A stretch of DNA of 64,000 nt. Origin: Endocalyx cinctus. Taxonomy: Eukaryota; Ascomycota; Sordariomycetes; Amphisphaeriales; Apiosporaceae. The stretch is from NCBI GenBank assembly GCA_001600455.1, contig BCKC01000001.1:2196441-2260440 (forward strand), written 5' to 3'. The notes under the pieces are model-generated. The model had not been told where the DNA came from. It saw only the letters and a list, made by a program, of their open reading frames with translations, and searched no databases. This document shows, piece by piece, positions 1-11,408 of this stretch; the first letter of the stretch is position 1; each line of letters starts with the position of its first letter. Position numbers and translations under genes: made by a program.

Positions 1-1115
1 CGCATGCATCTATCATGAAAGAGTGCCTCACATCGGGCACTTTCCATGATGTTACCTGTAGTTCCCATCTCGCGTTCGAACTTAGTCTCGTCGAGAGCTG
101 GGTTGCCTTGGCCGTCGCCGACATGTACCTGACTTAAGTAACCATCTTCGGATGATGGCTCATAATGGTTAAACACTTGGGGGTTAACGACTAGGCAACG
201 CAGCCGACCTTCTCGGCAATGCGCGGATAAGCTAACATCAAAAGCTTCGTTCGCTCCCGTGCCCGTCAGGCTAAGCACCTTCTGGGCACCGCTCTTAGTC
301 ACGCCGTACCCGAAGGTACACACAGTCTGTCGGGACGTCTGAATCAGTCGGTGGCCCTCCGCCAGCTTCTCCCGCAGAAATCGTTTCGACCAGCCCGAAT
401 AAAGGGAGGTTTCACACCGAGTGTCGTCGCCGTACACACGCGGCTCCGGCATCCCGTCGTCGATGGCCGAGCCGCAGTGTCCGAGCCACAAGACATCCCA
501 GCCGGCGCCGTAGGGCGTCAAGTCTTCGAGAGAAGTCTGCGTATAAAGCCGAACGTTATCCGATATCAGCTTCATCTGCTCTTTTATCCTCACATCCCAG
601 TCCACGTCATCCTCTACGATAAAGGCCGTTTCCAATCCGGAGGCGACCACGTATTTGAGCAGATCGAGATGCGCCATCCACGCCGCAGCCGAACCCGGCC
701 GGGGCAGGATAGAGCCCCGTTCTTTGCCGATGTTGGCGAACGCGTCGACCAACTCAGGCGGGTTTTGCGGCTGGGCCGGCACGGAGATCTCTAATCTGGT
801 AAGCTGTGCTGCGGCGTCGAGACCTCGGGTGCGCCAGCTCGGTCCGGTAGATAGAGCTAGGATCTTTTGGAACTGCTCTCGAGGTTAGCACTCGTCGCGA
901 GGGGAGGCGGTCTCCCGGATATGACTTACCCCTAGAGTTTTATTAGCGGCCGCGTCTCTTGGAGAAGATCTGGTCGTGGGAACGAATGATGATAGCCTGG
1001 TGTAGTCTTCGTCTTGGAGAAGCCGAACTGTCAAAACTATGGTGACTAGGACGATGCTTAGTAAATAAAAATATACACGCCCGCGTGATAGGTTATTCTG
1101 TATTATGGGAATCAT
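1..1115 (-). CDS. Glycosyltransferase family 25-like type II membrane protein (3' end outside window)
   Basis: Partial gene cut by the left edge. Exons 1115-930 and 872-1 join in phase 0 across a 57-nt intron with GTAAGT and GCAG ends; 352 residues are visible. The protein starts with a short cytosolic tail, a hydrophobic signal anchor at about residues 14-30 and a stem, which is the layout of Golgi type II glycosyltransferases. After the splice it reads FQKILALSTGPSWRTRGLD, then PGSAAAWMAHLDLLKYVV, then the acidic metal-binding motif FIVEDDVDWD near residue 149, then DVLWLGHCG, all typical of fungal GT25 (LPS glycosyltransferase-like) proteins. The family transfers hexoses from nucleotide sugars, probably to secreted glycoproteins or glycolipids; acceptor and sugar cannot be read from the sequence. 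The ATG at 1115 has A at -3 and directly precedes the anchor. The reading frame is open to base 1. Confidence 0.85.
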
Positions 1116-1832
1116 TTTCTGGAATCGATGCAGTTCAAGTTAGAAGTAGAGAATTGAAAAGGGCTCGATACCCAGGGTTGAGGAGAGAAGTCTCCTTCAT
1201 AATCCCTCGAATTACATAGGACCGATGTAGACTTAAGGCTGCTCAGAAGGTAACCGCCGACCTGACAATAAAAATAATTCAAGTGCTGGCCGATCATGAG
1301 CTTCCGTGTTGACGAGAAAAACGGCGGATATACGAAGAACGGGATAGGTGGTTGGAAGACTGTTGGCTGCAAGTATACATTCTGAAACTCAGCCTTTGAT
1401 TGGTTGTTTCTTCAGCTACTCTTAAACGTTATTGTTCATATGTTCATCCAATTCCCGACACTCTGGTGACGCGATAAGCGCCCACAATTTATTGGCCAGA
1501 ACTGCATTGAGCGCTTAATTCGTCTTGATATCAGTTCTCTGGGCTTTGAAGAGCGTGAAACCGACCTTGCAGAGTGAATGCTGTAATTAGCTGAAGCTGA
1601 ACCAACAAGACGCGATCAAGTCGGTGAAGGAACCGTGGAAAACTACTGATCCTGGCGGCCCGAGTAATAATATATTCCGATCTGTATATGAAATGGACAG
1701 TAAAGATGTGCGTGTATATATAGTCGATGTAGCTCGCGAGTGCCTAGCAATTTGTTCCCCTTTCTTTTCGAGCTGAGCCGCTTTCATTTTCAATATCTCG
1801 AGAGAATCGTATCCAATATACTTTTAGCAACG
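1116..1832. other. Intergenic region between divergent genes
   Basis: About 0.7 kb separating the divergently transcribed GT25-like gene and the membrane-protein gene at 1833. Open frames here are short and compositionally random. A TATA-like octamer lies at 1715-1722. Nothing else was recognised. Confidence 0.6.
1715..1722 (+). promoter_or_regulatory. Putative TATA box
   Basis: TATATATA about 110 nt upstream of the ATG at 1833 and in the right orientation for that gene. Composition alone could produce this in AT-rich DNA, so it is only a candidate core promoter. Confidence 0.3.
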
Positions 1833-2886
1833 ATGATGGATATGAGGATAGTATTCCTCACTTTCCTAATTGGTGCATGTTTTGTCATAGGCCAGGACAA
1901 CAGACCAACCGACCCTAACAATCACTTCATCTATCCACCGTTACCGGGCCCTCAATTCAGTAACGATCCATCTGTGTTTAGTTCAAATATAGCTTTCACC
2001 ACCGGTTCGCCTCAGAGCCAGCCGTTCAAATGGGTTTCGAATATGAGTAATATGAGCATCTACTTGCAACAGGAGGGAAACCAGCTTTCGGTGCGGCAAC
2101 ACCAACTTACCGGTTTGTTTTTTTATCACAATCCGCATAGAAAGATTAACTAGTTCAATTGGCTGACCCGACTTTGCGACAGAATGCCAATCTGGAGACA
2201 TGAATTTCATATACTGGGACGGAAGCATTGGCGATATCGACTTGAATAACGGAACCCAAGCTTTTCTCTCGGCGTACGACTGCTCCAACCCGGGCAGCAC
2301 GCCCGTCTTCTTCTCGCATTACATCAACCTTACCAAACCAGCCACGACCCAAAGCAGCGATCTTTTCTTTATTACCACAACGACCGACGCCGCGATCCGC
2401 TCCGCTACAACCCCGGCTCAACTCACGACGATGACCGATGCCGATGTCCCCGTACCGAGCCCGACAGATGCCGTCACGACTTCTGCAACAATTCCTTCCT
2501 CTTCCTCTCCCCGTTCCTCTTCCCTCAACGCCGTGGCCATAGGCGGTGGTATCGGAGGGGGAGTGGGCGGTGCGATCGTGCTCGTCGCCATCGTTTTTGC
2601 CATCTTGAGGATTCGAAAAGCGAAAAAAAGAGCAGAAGAGCTGCAGCGGCGACAGCAGCAAGAAGAGCAAGAACAATACACCCATCAAATTGTTCCCGCG
2701 CCGACGTGGGTCTATCAAGAGTACTACAAACCCGAAGACTACCTACCGCCGACGCGAAGCACCACGTACGCGCCGACGTGGCATGTGTCGGAACTTGATT
2801 CCTCGCATGACTCGGGGTGGATCCATAACACGGGACACGAGAATGGGTTTATAGAATTGCCTCCCGAGACAGCGCGGATAAGATGA
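1833..2886 (+). CDS. Ser/Thr-rich single-pass plasma-membrane protein, unknown function
   Basis: Two exons, 1833-2112 and 2183-2886, joined in phase 1 across a 70-nt intron with a GCTGAC branch site and CAG acceptor; 327 residues. The N-terminus (MRIVFLTFLIGACFVIGQ) is a signal peptide. The ectodomain has several N-glycosylation sequons (NMS, NGT, NLT) and a Thr/Ser/Pro-rich stalk. A glycine-rich transmembrane helix lies at about residues 210-236, followed by RIRKAKKR and a Gln-rich, Tyr/Pro-containing cytosolic tail. This architecture is common in filamentous fungi, in proteins resembling wall-stress sensors, but no cysteine-rich WSC domain is present and I recognise no named family. The ATG at 1833 was chosen because the signal peptide begins there; upstream codons in the same frame are not signal-like. 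An A27 run begins 12 nt after the stop. Confidence 0.75.
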
Positions 2887-3995
2887 AAGAAAGACTGAAA
2901 AAAAAAAAAAAAAAAAAAAAAAAAGGTTTACTTGGTATTGGTATAATGCATTACGATGATAATGATAATGAAATTCTTTAGCGTTGAGTAATATTTAGTA
3001 ATTAAGTACTTAGACAAGAGACTTCATAACTGTCAAATAAATATGCTTTTGACCCCTTAGAATTAGTGCTGATTCTTCAGGTGGCTATGCGCTAAACTAA
3101 CAACTGAAATGGGCACCATAGCCACTGTGTATATTATTGTATACTGCCTACTCCTTATCACTTCATTTAGCAACACAATTCAATTTTTCCCAGTGATCGC
3201 TCTGGCGTTCCGTACAGCATCATCCATTTAGCAAATTTAGAATTAACGGAAATGAGAATGCCTTTGCCGCATTTTTGCAAAGTACTTAAGTAAGTACTTA
3301 GGTAGTGTTGCTAAATGACTGAATTACCTACACGTATAATAGTACTTACTTAAATAGGTAGTAGGCGCACTAATGTAGGCACCGAAGATTAGGCCTATAA
3401 AACTTGATAACAGGCACGTCGGTTCGTTGTCAGGGGTACTACGTAAACTATTTAGGTAAATTAGTACTTACTTCGTTAACCTAGCAGCCTAGCAGTTATC
3501 GGTCAAGAAAGTGTCGTGGTTGAACGGTATAGAATAACGACGCCTTCCGGAAATAAAGGCATATATTCCTGTCTTTATATATATATATTTCATCTCATTT
3601 CAATATCCAAATACTGAAATAGATCATCTTAACGTCGTGTGGCTTCTTTAATAGTTACATCCATATATGTACAGTATGCTGAGATATATTAATTATGGTC
3701 ATGGGGGTTATAGGAAGATCGGGTAGACCCAGATCAGCAGGTATGGAAGTCGGAGGTTTATCATTGGTCGCTAGGTAACCCCAAGACGGGATGATGCACT
3801 TGTTACATTAGCATGCGTGTAAGTGTACACCTTATCTTCATCCAGCAAGCTCTTTATTTTCTCATTCTCTATATGTTTATCTTCAACCTCGCCGTATAAC
3901 TTTACCAGACACTTTTCCTTTCGACAAGAACAAATCAATTTTACACAACGGGATTAATTTATTCAATAAATACATTTCTAAATACCTAAATCACC
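2887..3995 (+). other. Intergenic region with A27 run and GTACTTA-type palindromes
   Basis: About 1.1 kb of AT-rich DNA. It contains a 27-nt A run at 2898-2924 and, around 3280-3480, several overlapping GTACTTAAGTA/TAGGTA-like palindromic words. No coding potential was seen. Confidence 0.6.
2898..2924 (+). repeat. A27 homopolymer
   Basis: Uninterrupted run of 27 adenines 12 nt downstream of a stop codon. It could be an expanded homopolymer or the scar of a retroposed poly(A) tail; no target-site duplication was identified. Confidence 0.9.
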
Positions 3996-5876
3996 ATGAC
4001 TCGACACCACCCCGAGCACTTATACCGTAAGGTATCCAACATGTCTCTATCATCCCTACCCCCTCCACCTACGGCCAATCCCACTTCCATCGCCGCCAGC
4101 GTTCAACTTTCGAGCTTTGCGAACCCTTCCCTCTACGAGCCCGAGTTAAAGCCGTCTATGTCGGACGCCGAGAAGGCTTTTCTTGTTAGCGGCTTATCTA
4201 ACCCGACTTATCGTGTCGGTGTGCGCTTCTGTTCAGGGTGCGAAAGAAAGATATTAGCTTCTCCCAGTGCACCTCATATGTTGAGGTGGGCGTCGCAACT
4301 TCCCGTGCCAAGCAGCGATTGTTATACTTGCCAGGTCATCGCGGTGAAACCCGAGGCCTTTACTGCGCCATTTTGTACATTTCTGAAAGAGAACCCAACC
4401 GTTTTCCACACTGTCGAGTATACCAAGAAAGTACTGGGAAATCTTGGTTATGAAGAGGTTCGCAACCGCCCCTTTCCCGAAATTTACTGCATTTTGTAGT
4501 ATTGGAAGTAATTTTAGCTAACACCTAAGCGTAAAGCTTCCTACGCGGGACGATTGGTCGGGTAAGACGCAACCCGGCGGTAAATACTATGTCACTCGAA
4601 ACGGCTCGTCTTTAATCGCCTTTACGATTGGAAAAGCGTACAAACCTGGAAATGGAGTTGCCATTGTCGGGGGTCATATCGATGCCCTAACCGCCAAGTT
4701 GAAGCCTGTTAGCAACAAGCCCAACAAAGCCGGCTATGTGCAACTCGGAGTTGCACCCTACGCTGGTGCCCTTAATGAGACTTGGTGGGACAGAGATCTT
4801 AGCATAGGAGGTCGCGTGGTGGTGCGAGACGAGTCTGGCAAGACCACCACTCGGCTTGTGAGCCTATCTTGGCCCAGTCAGTACTCCCCTTGAGAAAAAG
4901 ATACGTTTCCATCCTTCATTCTTGCTAACACTACACGATAGTTGCTCGTATCCCCACCCTTGCACCCCATTTTGGCGTGGGTATGATGGGTTCCAAGAAC
5001 AAGGAAACCGAGGCCGTGCCCATTATTGGCTTGGAGAGCTCAGACTCGACTGCCGAGCCTCTCGGGCCTGCCGGATCGTTTGCCTCTAAACAGCCACCGA
5101 AACTTGTGAAACTAATTAGCAAGGAGTTGAGTATCGCGGACTATTCTCAGATCGTGAACTGGGAGCTAGAGCTCTTCGATCTTCAGCCTGCCACGGTCGG
5201 TGGAATGGACAAAGAATTTATTTTCGCGGGTCGCATCGACGATAAGCTTTGCAGCTGGGCTGCCCTCCAGGGTCTCATGTTATCTGATATGAAAGAAGAT
5301 GATGGCGTCATCAAGATGACGGCGCTCTTTGACGACGAAGAAATCGGCTCGCTTTTGCGGCAGGGTGCCAAAGGTAACTTCATGCCTTCGGTAATCGAGA
5401 GAGTTGTGGAGTCGATGTGCGGAAAGGACAAGGCGTTTGGCCCGGGCGTTATCGGCCAGACGTACGCGAAGACGTTCCTGGTCTCGGCCGACGTCACCCA
5501 CGCCATAAACCCGAACTTTGCATCGCGCTACCTAGACGAGCACGCGCCGAAGCTCAACGTGGGGATAACGATCGCGGCCGACAGCAACGGCCACATGACG
5601 ACCGATTCGGTATCCACGTCCGTCTTGACGAGAGTGTGTGATCTGAGCGGCTGCACGCCTCAGGTGTTCCAGATCCGTAACGACTCCCGGAGCGGAGGTA
5701 CCATCGGCCCAACTCTGAGCAGCATGCTGGGTATAAAGGCGGCGGACGCCGGCATGGCGCAGTTGAGCATGCATTCAATCCGAGCCACTTGTGGGTCTCT
5801 AGATCCGGGATTGGGAGTCAAATTCTTTAAAGGATTCCTGGATAACTGGGAGAAGGTGGATGCGGAATGGCAGTAG
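3996..5876 (+). CDS. Aspartyl aminopeptidase, peptidase family M18 (Ape1/Ape4-like)
   Basis: Three exons: 3996-4457, 4537-4876 and 4942-5876 (introns 79 and 65 nt), giving 578 residues. M18 enzymes are dizinc aminopeptidases that remove N-terminal Asp/Glu, in fungi in the vacuole or cytosol. The catalytic part is well conserved: PFCTFLKENPTVFHTV; the first metal His in GGHIDALTAKLKP; WWDRDLSIGGRV; the bridging Asp in GRIDDKLCSWAALQ; FDDEEIGS with the catalytic and metal Glu; SADVTHAINPNF; and the last metal His in SMHSIRA. All expected ligands are present. The first donor (GTTCGC) is weak and was chosen because it restores LGYEELPTRDDW. The N-terminal ~120 residues before the catalytic domain are longer than usual and contain two CxxC pairs; part of this could be a missed intron. 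ATG 3996 sits in a good CACCATGA context. Confidence 0.88.
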
Positions 5877-7214
5877 ATTAATAATAATGGTCGTTTTTGT
5901 AACTTTAGAAAGATTATCTATATTCATAGAATTGGTTACCACGCAAGCAACTTCGTCATTATTTCAGTGATTATAGATATCAAGAACTTGATTAAATATA
6001 TATTAATCGAATTGCTGGGTAAGGTAAGTAAAGAAGTAAATGTCAAAGTCAAGTCCCACAAGTCTATAGCGCATATATACTACTATCTAGGTACTTCACA
6101 TACCCGTCCGTCTCTACAGAGCTGACTTGGATACAGTATCACCTTTGCCTGCATAGTGATGTCATTGTTCACGATATTTTCGAGTTTAATCTATTATCTC
6201 TACATTTTATACACGCACATGCGCGTGAGAAATTTAATAGAGACGCCATTTAAGATGAATATGTGACATTCACACGTTAAGTCAACTCCGGTAAGTAAAC
6301 TATACAAGAGATAGTCAAATGGAAATAAAATCAAGACAATCCTCCCAATTTAAAACATGGCCATGTTTGCCTGCGCCAAACACTTCTCCAATTACCCAAT
6401 AAATAGGGGTTACAGCAGGGATTAGGTGCTCAATAAGTTATATGAGCCGTACCGCTTTAAACCGGATTCTTACATGAACCTAGCCTGAGTTATGTCTATT
6501 TAAACCTCAGAACTACCCCTTTCTTGACTGTGATATCTAAGGAACAGTCCTCACTTCTCTCTCCGCGCTCGGTAAGAATGTCGGCGACGAATTGTGACAT
6601 GCCACCGTTATTGTGGTGGGTGGGCTCCCTCGCGTACCTAGTTGTACCTCTTGCGAGAGATCATTCGGATAGCTGGAAAAAATGGAGGATAATAGGGAAC
6701 TTTAATACTAGATAGGACGTATGCATATGCATCTCGGTCCAATTGACCGCATGGCTGACTTCCGTCCATAATACCGCAGCATGGGGGCATAAAAAGTCGT
6801 ATCATTTTCGCTGTACATAAAATGATTAATCACATACTCTTCCAACCCTCCTTTTTGTACAAAAGAAACGGTTTGTTGCAATAATATATATACGGTGCCT
6901 TGTAGAAAGGAGATCGGATGTATACGCAACGTTTTATTTTATGAAATCGAAGGGTGATGTCCCTCGCTCCCAACGCTAGAAATCATGATGATGAGAGAGA
7001 GAGTGTGTGTGTGTTCTACTTCCCATTATGAACATAATCCTTGAATTCTTCCAGGCGCTTTCATGGTAGTAGATTTTTAGACGAGGAACTTAGAGAGTGA
7101 ACACAGCCTTACCAGTTTACGTTACTACCGGTGCTCCTAGCCTAACCTAATAACGACATGTAAGGAAAGTTTCTTCATACGTCTGCCTTAGTACCACGAC
7201 CGTGCACTATATGT
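5877..7214. other. Intergenic region between convergent genes
   Basis: About 1.3 kb between the 3' ends of the M18 gene and the MetE-like gene. AT-rich, with a short GA/GT microsatellite near 6990-7014. No gene or RNA was recognised. Confidence 0.55.
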
Positions 7215-8294
7215 TTATAGATTCTTGTGTATGCGTTCTGCAGTGACCTCCTTACAGATCTGTAGGATACTGTCGATCTCTTCAGGCGGAGTCCGGCCTA
7301 AGCCGCATTCTATAGCCACGCCGAAGGGGAAAGGGACAATAGCCTGCGCAGTCTCGATACGTTTCTTTATCCCAACTTCGTCATTGGCATGCACTACACC
7401 AAGATATAGGTAAGGAGGCTTCGAGCCGGAATTTTCGAGCTTGAGACCGGTCAGAGGTAAGAAGTAATCAGGATCCGTTCGCTCTTTTGGTACCGGCAGG
7501 TGAATCCATTCGGTTCGCGAACCGATGATCTCGTGAGCGAGCAGAGCGTTAGCGAGATCGACCAGGAGCGACGTATCCTTGGGTTCGATAAAATGCTTAT
7601 GCCGGAGATCGCCGTAACAGAGATGAAAGGCAAGTTTCACGTCTTGAGAAATCCGCTTAGATAGCCGTACAACGCGGTCTACGAGACCTTGCAGTACTCC
7701 CCCAGGTTCCGAGAAATAAGCTTGATGCCGTGTTTCGTGAAGCCGTCCTTGGTCGAATTCCAGTGCTGTCATCTCAAAACATAAGTCCCATTGAATGATG
7801 ATATCGTTACGAGGAATACCCGACACAATACGATCGAGCGTTTCCGCAAATCGTTGTTCATATAACGGCTCGATCGCACTAATCAGCTCCGGTTTTATAT
7901 GGCCCCTTAAGACGCTGTACGGTGATGGTAGGCTAATCTGAAAGCGAACATTCTCGGGGATGATGCCTTCTTGACGAAGTCGCTTAAACTCGACGTAAGA
8001 CGACAATGCGGCTTCATCGTAGGCTGTTGGGTTAATGTCCGCGAGTGTAAGGGTCGGTAATCCAGATCTAGATTCAGATTTAGCCTCCGGCAACGGAATC
8101 CCCCCTAGTTCGTTTCGCCGGGCTACGAGAGGAAAGCGTCCAAGTTGCCATCCAATGTAATTCCATCGCTCGCCGGTTTCGCCGTCGGGTACAGCTTCCA
8201 ATCGGCCAGGAAGTGCAGTGGTTAAGCGTGTGAAGACTTCCCTTGGCGAGGTTCCGGGAACGCTGCCAACCATGAGTACTCCAGTAGGCTTCAT
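7215..8294 (-). CDS. Uncharacterised MetE/UROD-like TIM-barrel protein
   Basis: Intronless, 359 residues. The sequence resembles a widespread bacterial and fungal family related to cobalamin-independent methionine synthase and uroporphyrinogen decarboxylase barrels. Conserved blocks include VGSVPGTSPREVFTRL, VPDGETGERWNYIGWQLGRF, RFQISLPSPYSVL, IIIQWDLCFEM, LAFHLCYGDLRHKHF, WIHLPVPKERTDPDYF and the C-terminal FGVAIECGLGRTPPEE. The His and Cys of FHLCYGD and the final ECG cysteine fall at positions where MetE-type barrels bind zinc or substrate, but no activity is established for this subfamily as far as I know. It is not a complete methionine synthase, being less than half its length. ATG 8294 was chosen because the conserved domain starts at once after it. 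It is convergent with the aminopeptidase and in tandem orientation with the P450 gene about 0.75 kb away. Confidence 0.75.
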   Translation of the reverse strand: MKPTGVLMVGSVPGTSPREVFTRLTTALPGRLEAVPDGETGERWNYIGWQLGRFPLVARRNELGGIPLPEAKSESRSGLPTLTLADINPTAYDEAALSSYVEFKRLRQEGIIPENVRFQISLPSPYSVLRGHIKPELISAIEPLYEQRFAETLDRIVSGIPRNDIIIQWDLCFEMTALEFDQGRLHETRHQAYFSEPGGVLQGLVDRVVRLSKRISQDVKLAFHLCYGDLRHKHFIEPKDTSLLVDLANALLAHEIIGSRTEWIHLPVPKERTDPDYFLPLTGLKLENSGSKPPYLYLGVVHANDEVGIKKRIETAQAIVPFPFGVAIECGLGRTPPEEIDSILQICKEVTAERIHKNL

Positions 8295-9044
8295 CGTGGC
8301 TTAGAAGTTGATGTAGTATTCAAGATATATTGATGGGAAGTTAGGTTTACGATTAGCGTTAAGGTTGATTAAGTAGAAGGGAAGGATTACTGTTACTTTT
8401 ATTTTATTGCCTGCTAACTTGGCAAGTGTTATACCAACTGCTGTAAGTTGGATTCTCGCATCATAACAGTCTTATAGATGCATTAATAAAAATAGATACT
8501 TGCATAAATATTTCTCCTTACATAACTTTGAACGTAATAAACGGTAATTTCTTGGAGATCTTATTACTGCTGTATAAGCCGACGAGTTACTCGAATCTCG
8601 AAGACGAATACAGACTTCTTCTTCTTCATCTTCTTCTTATGAACTAGATTGAATTATCATGGAACAAGAAATGAGATTGTAGTTTGATTTACTGTTCAAG
8701 GTACGTGCCTTTTGATAGAGAACAACTAAAAAGTATATGTCACTTAGCCGAACTTTCATCTTTAGATCTATGAACGACTATGAGCAGCAATTCACGATTG
8801 CATTCAGATTTATTAAGTGCAACATTGCAGAAAAGAGATGAGTGAACGTGCCGTCTTTACTAAGGAGGAAGACGAGAAGTCTTACTAGCAACTTTACCGT
8901 GCATTAACGGTATTAAACTAAGATATGAAGTACTTGCGCAGTGTTCTGTTATAATACCGAAGTAGCAACTACTTATCTAGACCCCTATACTCGATCTATA
9001 TTATAACAGCGTAGCAGCAACACCAAGATGAGGATCCTCGATCA
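8295..9044. other. Intergenic region
   Basis: About 0.75 kb, AT-rich, holding the promoter of the MetE-like gene and the 3' side of the P450 gene. A short CTT-rich stretch lies near 8610-8638. No further feature seen. Confidence 0.55.
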
Positions 9045-10793
9045 TCAGATATTCTTCTCTTCAACGGCCTGCCTCGCATCCTTAACTCGCACCACCATCG
9101 GCCGACACTCCCACAGCGAGTAAATATTTTGGTCCCCCCATTCCCAGCCCATGTCCCGCTTCCCCTCGGGTAAGGAGAGGTTGAAGTTGAAGAGGGTACG
9201 CGCGATGATGATCTTCAACTCCACGAGGGCTAGGTTCTTCCCGATGCAGTTCCTAGCGCCGAGGGAGAAGGGCTCGAACGCGTCGCGGTTGTCGTAGCCG
9301 TTCCAGCTCAGCCAACGCTCCGGGTAAAACGCGTCGGCGTTCTTGAAGTTGCTCTCCGAACGGTATATGGCCCAGGCCATTATGTTCAGTTTGGTCTAAG
9401 CGGGCGATGAAGGAAGAAAAAGCAAAAGACATGTTAGCTGGCTGCGTGAGAGAGAGAGAGACGGCAAAACATGTCATTTACGAAGGGACTTGGCTGGGAG
9501 AGTGAAGGAAAACTTACTCCGCCGGGGAGGCTTTGCCCGCATACTTGGTCGCCACCGGGCGGTACGATGCGCGGATGACCAAAGGGGACGGCTGGGGTGA
9601 GTCGCAGACCTTCTTTGATGCATGCGTTCAAGTAAGGTAGCTTGTTCGTCGAGATGCTGTCTATCTCGTCTTCGGACTTGAACGCGGTACGGATCTCCGC
9701 TTCGAGCTTGCGGAGAACCTCGGGGTACTGGACGAGATGGAAACTGAGGCCCGACAGGAAAGTGGAGGTCGTCTCGCCGCCCGCGACCACCAGGGCCGAA
9801 AGCGTCGTGTCGATCTCCTCTCGCGACATCGGGGCGTTATCCTTGTTCGACCGCTGCATGTAGTACATGAAGTCGGGCTTGTCCGAGTCGACGCTGAGCC
9901 TCTTGTCGACCTTCTCGACGGCGTACTGGTGGATCTTGCGGCGGGCCTCCTGGATTTCGGCCGGGATGTACCACGAAAGCAGCATCTGCGTGACGGCGAA
10001 GAAGCGCAGGCAGGTGATGTTCACGACGGACACGAACTGGTGGATCAGGATGCTGACCCAGTGGTGGTGCTCCCCGTTCTCGAGGCAGTCGAAGGATTCG
10101 CCGAAGACCAGCTCGCCCATGATGTCCGACGTGGCCCAGGTGTACCAGTCGTGCATGTTGAACTCCTTCTGGCCGTTGCTGATCGCCGTGCGGATGCGGT
10201 GAACGAGCATGTCGACGTGACCTTGTACCATGCTTTCCTGCGATTTCATGGCTTTTTCCGAAAACCCGTGGTTCAGTTGGCGTTTGATACGTGCGTGCGA
10301 ATCCCTAGTCGGCGCCGTGAGGATGGAGTAAGAACCATTGATGCTGCGGTTGAGATACTTTGTCCACTTGTCAAATGGGCCGTGACCTGGCTTTGGCATC
10401 ATGATATCTTTCCATGCCGACGGCTCGACGAAGCTCAGCTCGTCCGGAGCGATCCGGATTATGGAGCCATATTTATCATGTAGACTCTTCACCGTGTGGG
10501 GTAGTCTACCTCTTTGCAAGTAGAATGCGTATGGAAGACGGCTTATTGCCCACAGTCGGGGACCTGGATACTTCGATAAGGGGTGGAAGTAGAGTGCATA
10601 GATGATCGTTCCGAACCAGTATAATGTGAACTTAAAACATCGGTCAGTGATACGCTGCTTTCATCAATTTCTTTGTCCATTCTTGACAACTTACACAGAT
10701 TGCTAGCCAGACGACAGTATTGGCAAGACTGGCACTACCAACGAGCCCAGTCACTAGTCCAGAAGACTGTTTTTGAATCGATGCCACGGCCAT
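9045..10793 (-). CDS. Cytochrome P450 monooxygenase, membrane-anchored
   Basis: Three exons: 10793-10695, 10630-9518 and 9395-9045 (introns 64 and 122 nt), both junctions in phase 0; 520 residues, normal for a fungal class II P450. An N-terminal hydrophobic segment (ANTVVWLAIC plus FTLYWFGTIIYALYF) anchors it in the ER and is followed by the proline hinge YPGPRLWAISRLP. P450 signatures: I-helix VVAGGETTSTF, K-helix KEGLRLTPAVPFGHPR (ExxR), FYPERW, and the heme-binding loop FSLGARNCIGKN with Cys at about residue 454. The overall look is that of the isotrichodermin C-15 hydroxylase/benzoate hydroxylase-like group of fungal P450s, often found in secondary metabolism. The substrate is unknown. 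A longer in-frame start at 10883 exists, but 10793 has A at -3 and G at +4 and begins the anchor. Confidence 0.92.
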
Positions 10794-11408
10794 TATGAAG
10801 CTCGCAGCAAGAGAATGGTATACACGCAGGTGCTCGATAAGGTTATTGAGACTTGAATATCGTAAGATCCGCAGCAGCTTCACCGATTCTACATTTAATT
10901 TATGTTATGAGAGTAATCTATGCTTCGTCAGAATTGCATACATTACAAACTCGGATTGGAACTCTTCGAGCTACGTTAACGATTCTCCTATAATTAGATA
11001 TCCAGTCTCGTGCCTCGTGTCCTATATTACCCTCAATTACAGACAACTTCTAACGGGTACATTTGTCTCTAGATCCTCTTCGTTGATGTTATGGAGCTAG
11101 CAGAGTTCGATGTACGTATCCCCTTTGTCACCGAATCAGAAAGAATGTCACTCTATGAAAACTATATTAAATATCGTTGGCGATACCCCAGAAATCGGCA
11201 GTGGATACCGTATAATCCTTATGGGTACATGAGTTTGTTGTAATTGGTGCCAGTATTACATTTGCATCATATGATTTCCTCATAACTAGCCAAGTACCTT
11301 GAGTTTATCCTCGTATAGCCTATCAACAATGGGTGAAGGACGCAAAAGTTGCGGTCAGGTGCTGCTTTGGATTCCTACCCATAATCATCTCAAATACAGT
11401 CGCAGCTT
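10794..11408. other. Intergenic region
   Basis: About 0.6 kb between the P450 start and the 3' end of the PAQR gene, both on the minus strand. AT-rich; no feature recognised. Confidence 0.55.

Noticed and set aside
9737..10483. A 248-codon plus-strand open frame opposite the P450 gene.
   Set aside because: It is the antisense shadow of a well-supported P450 exon with GC-rich codons and has no domain features.
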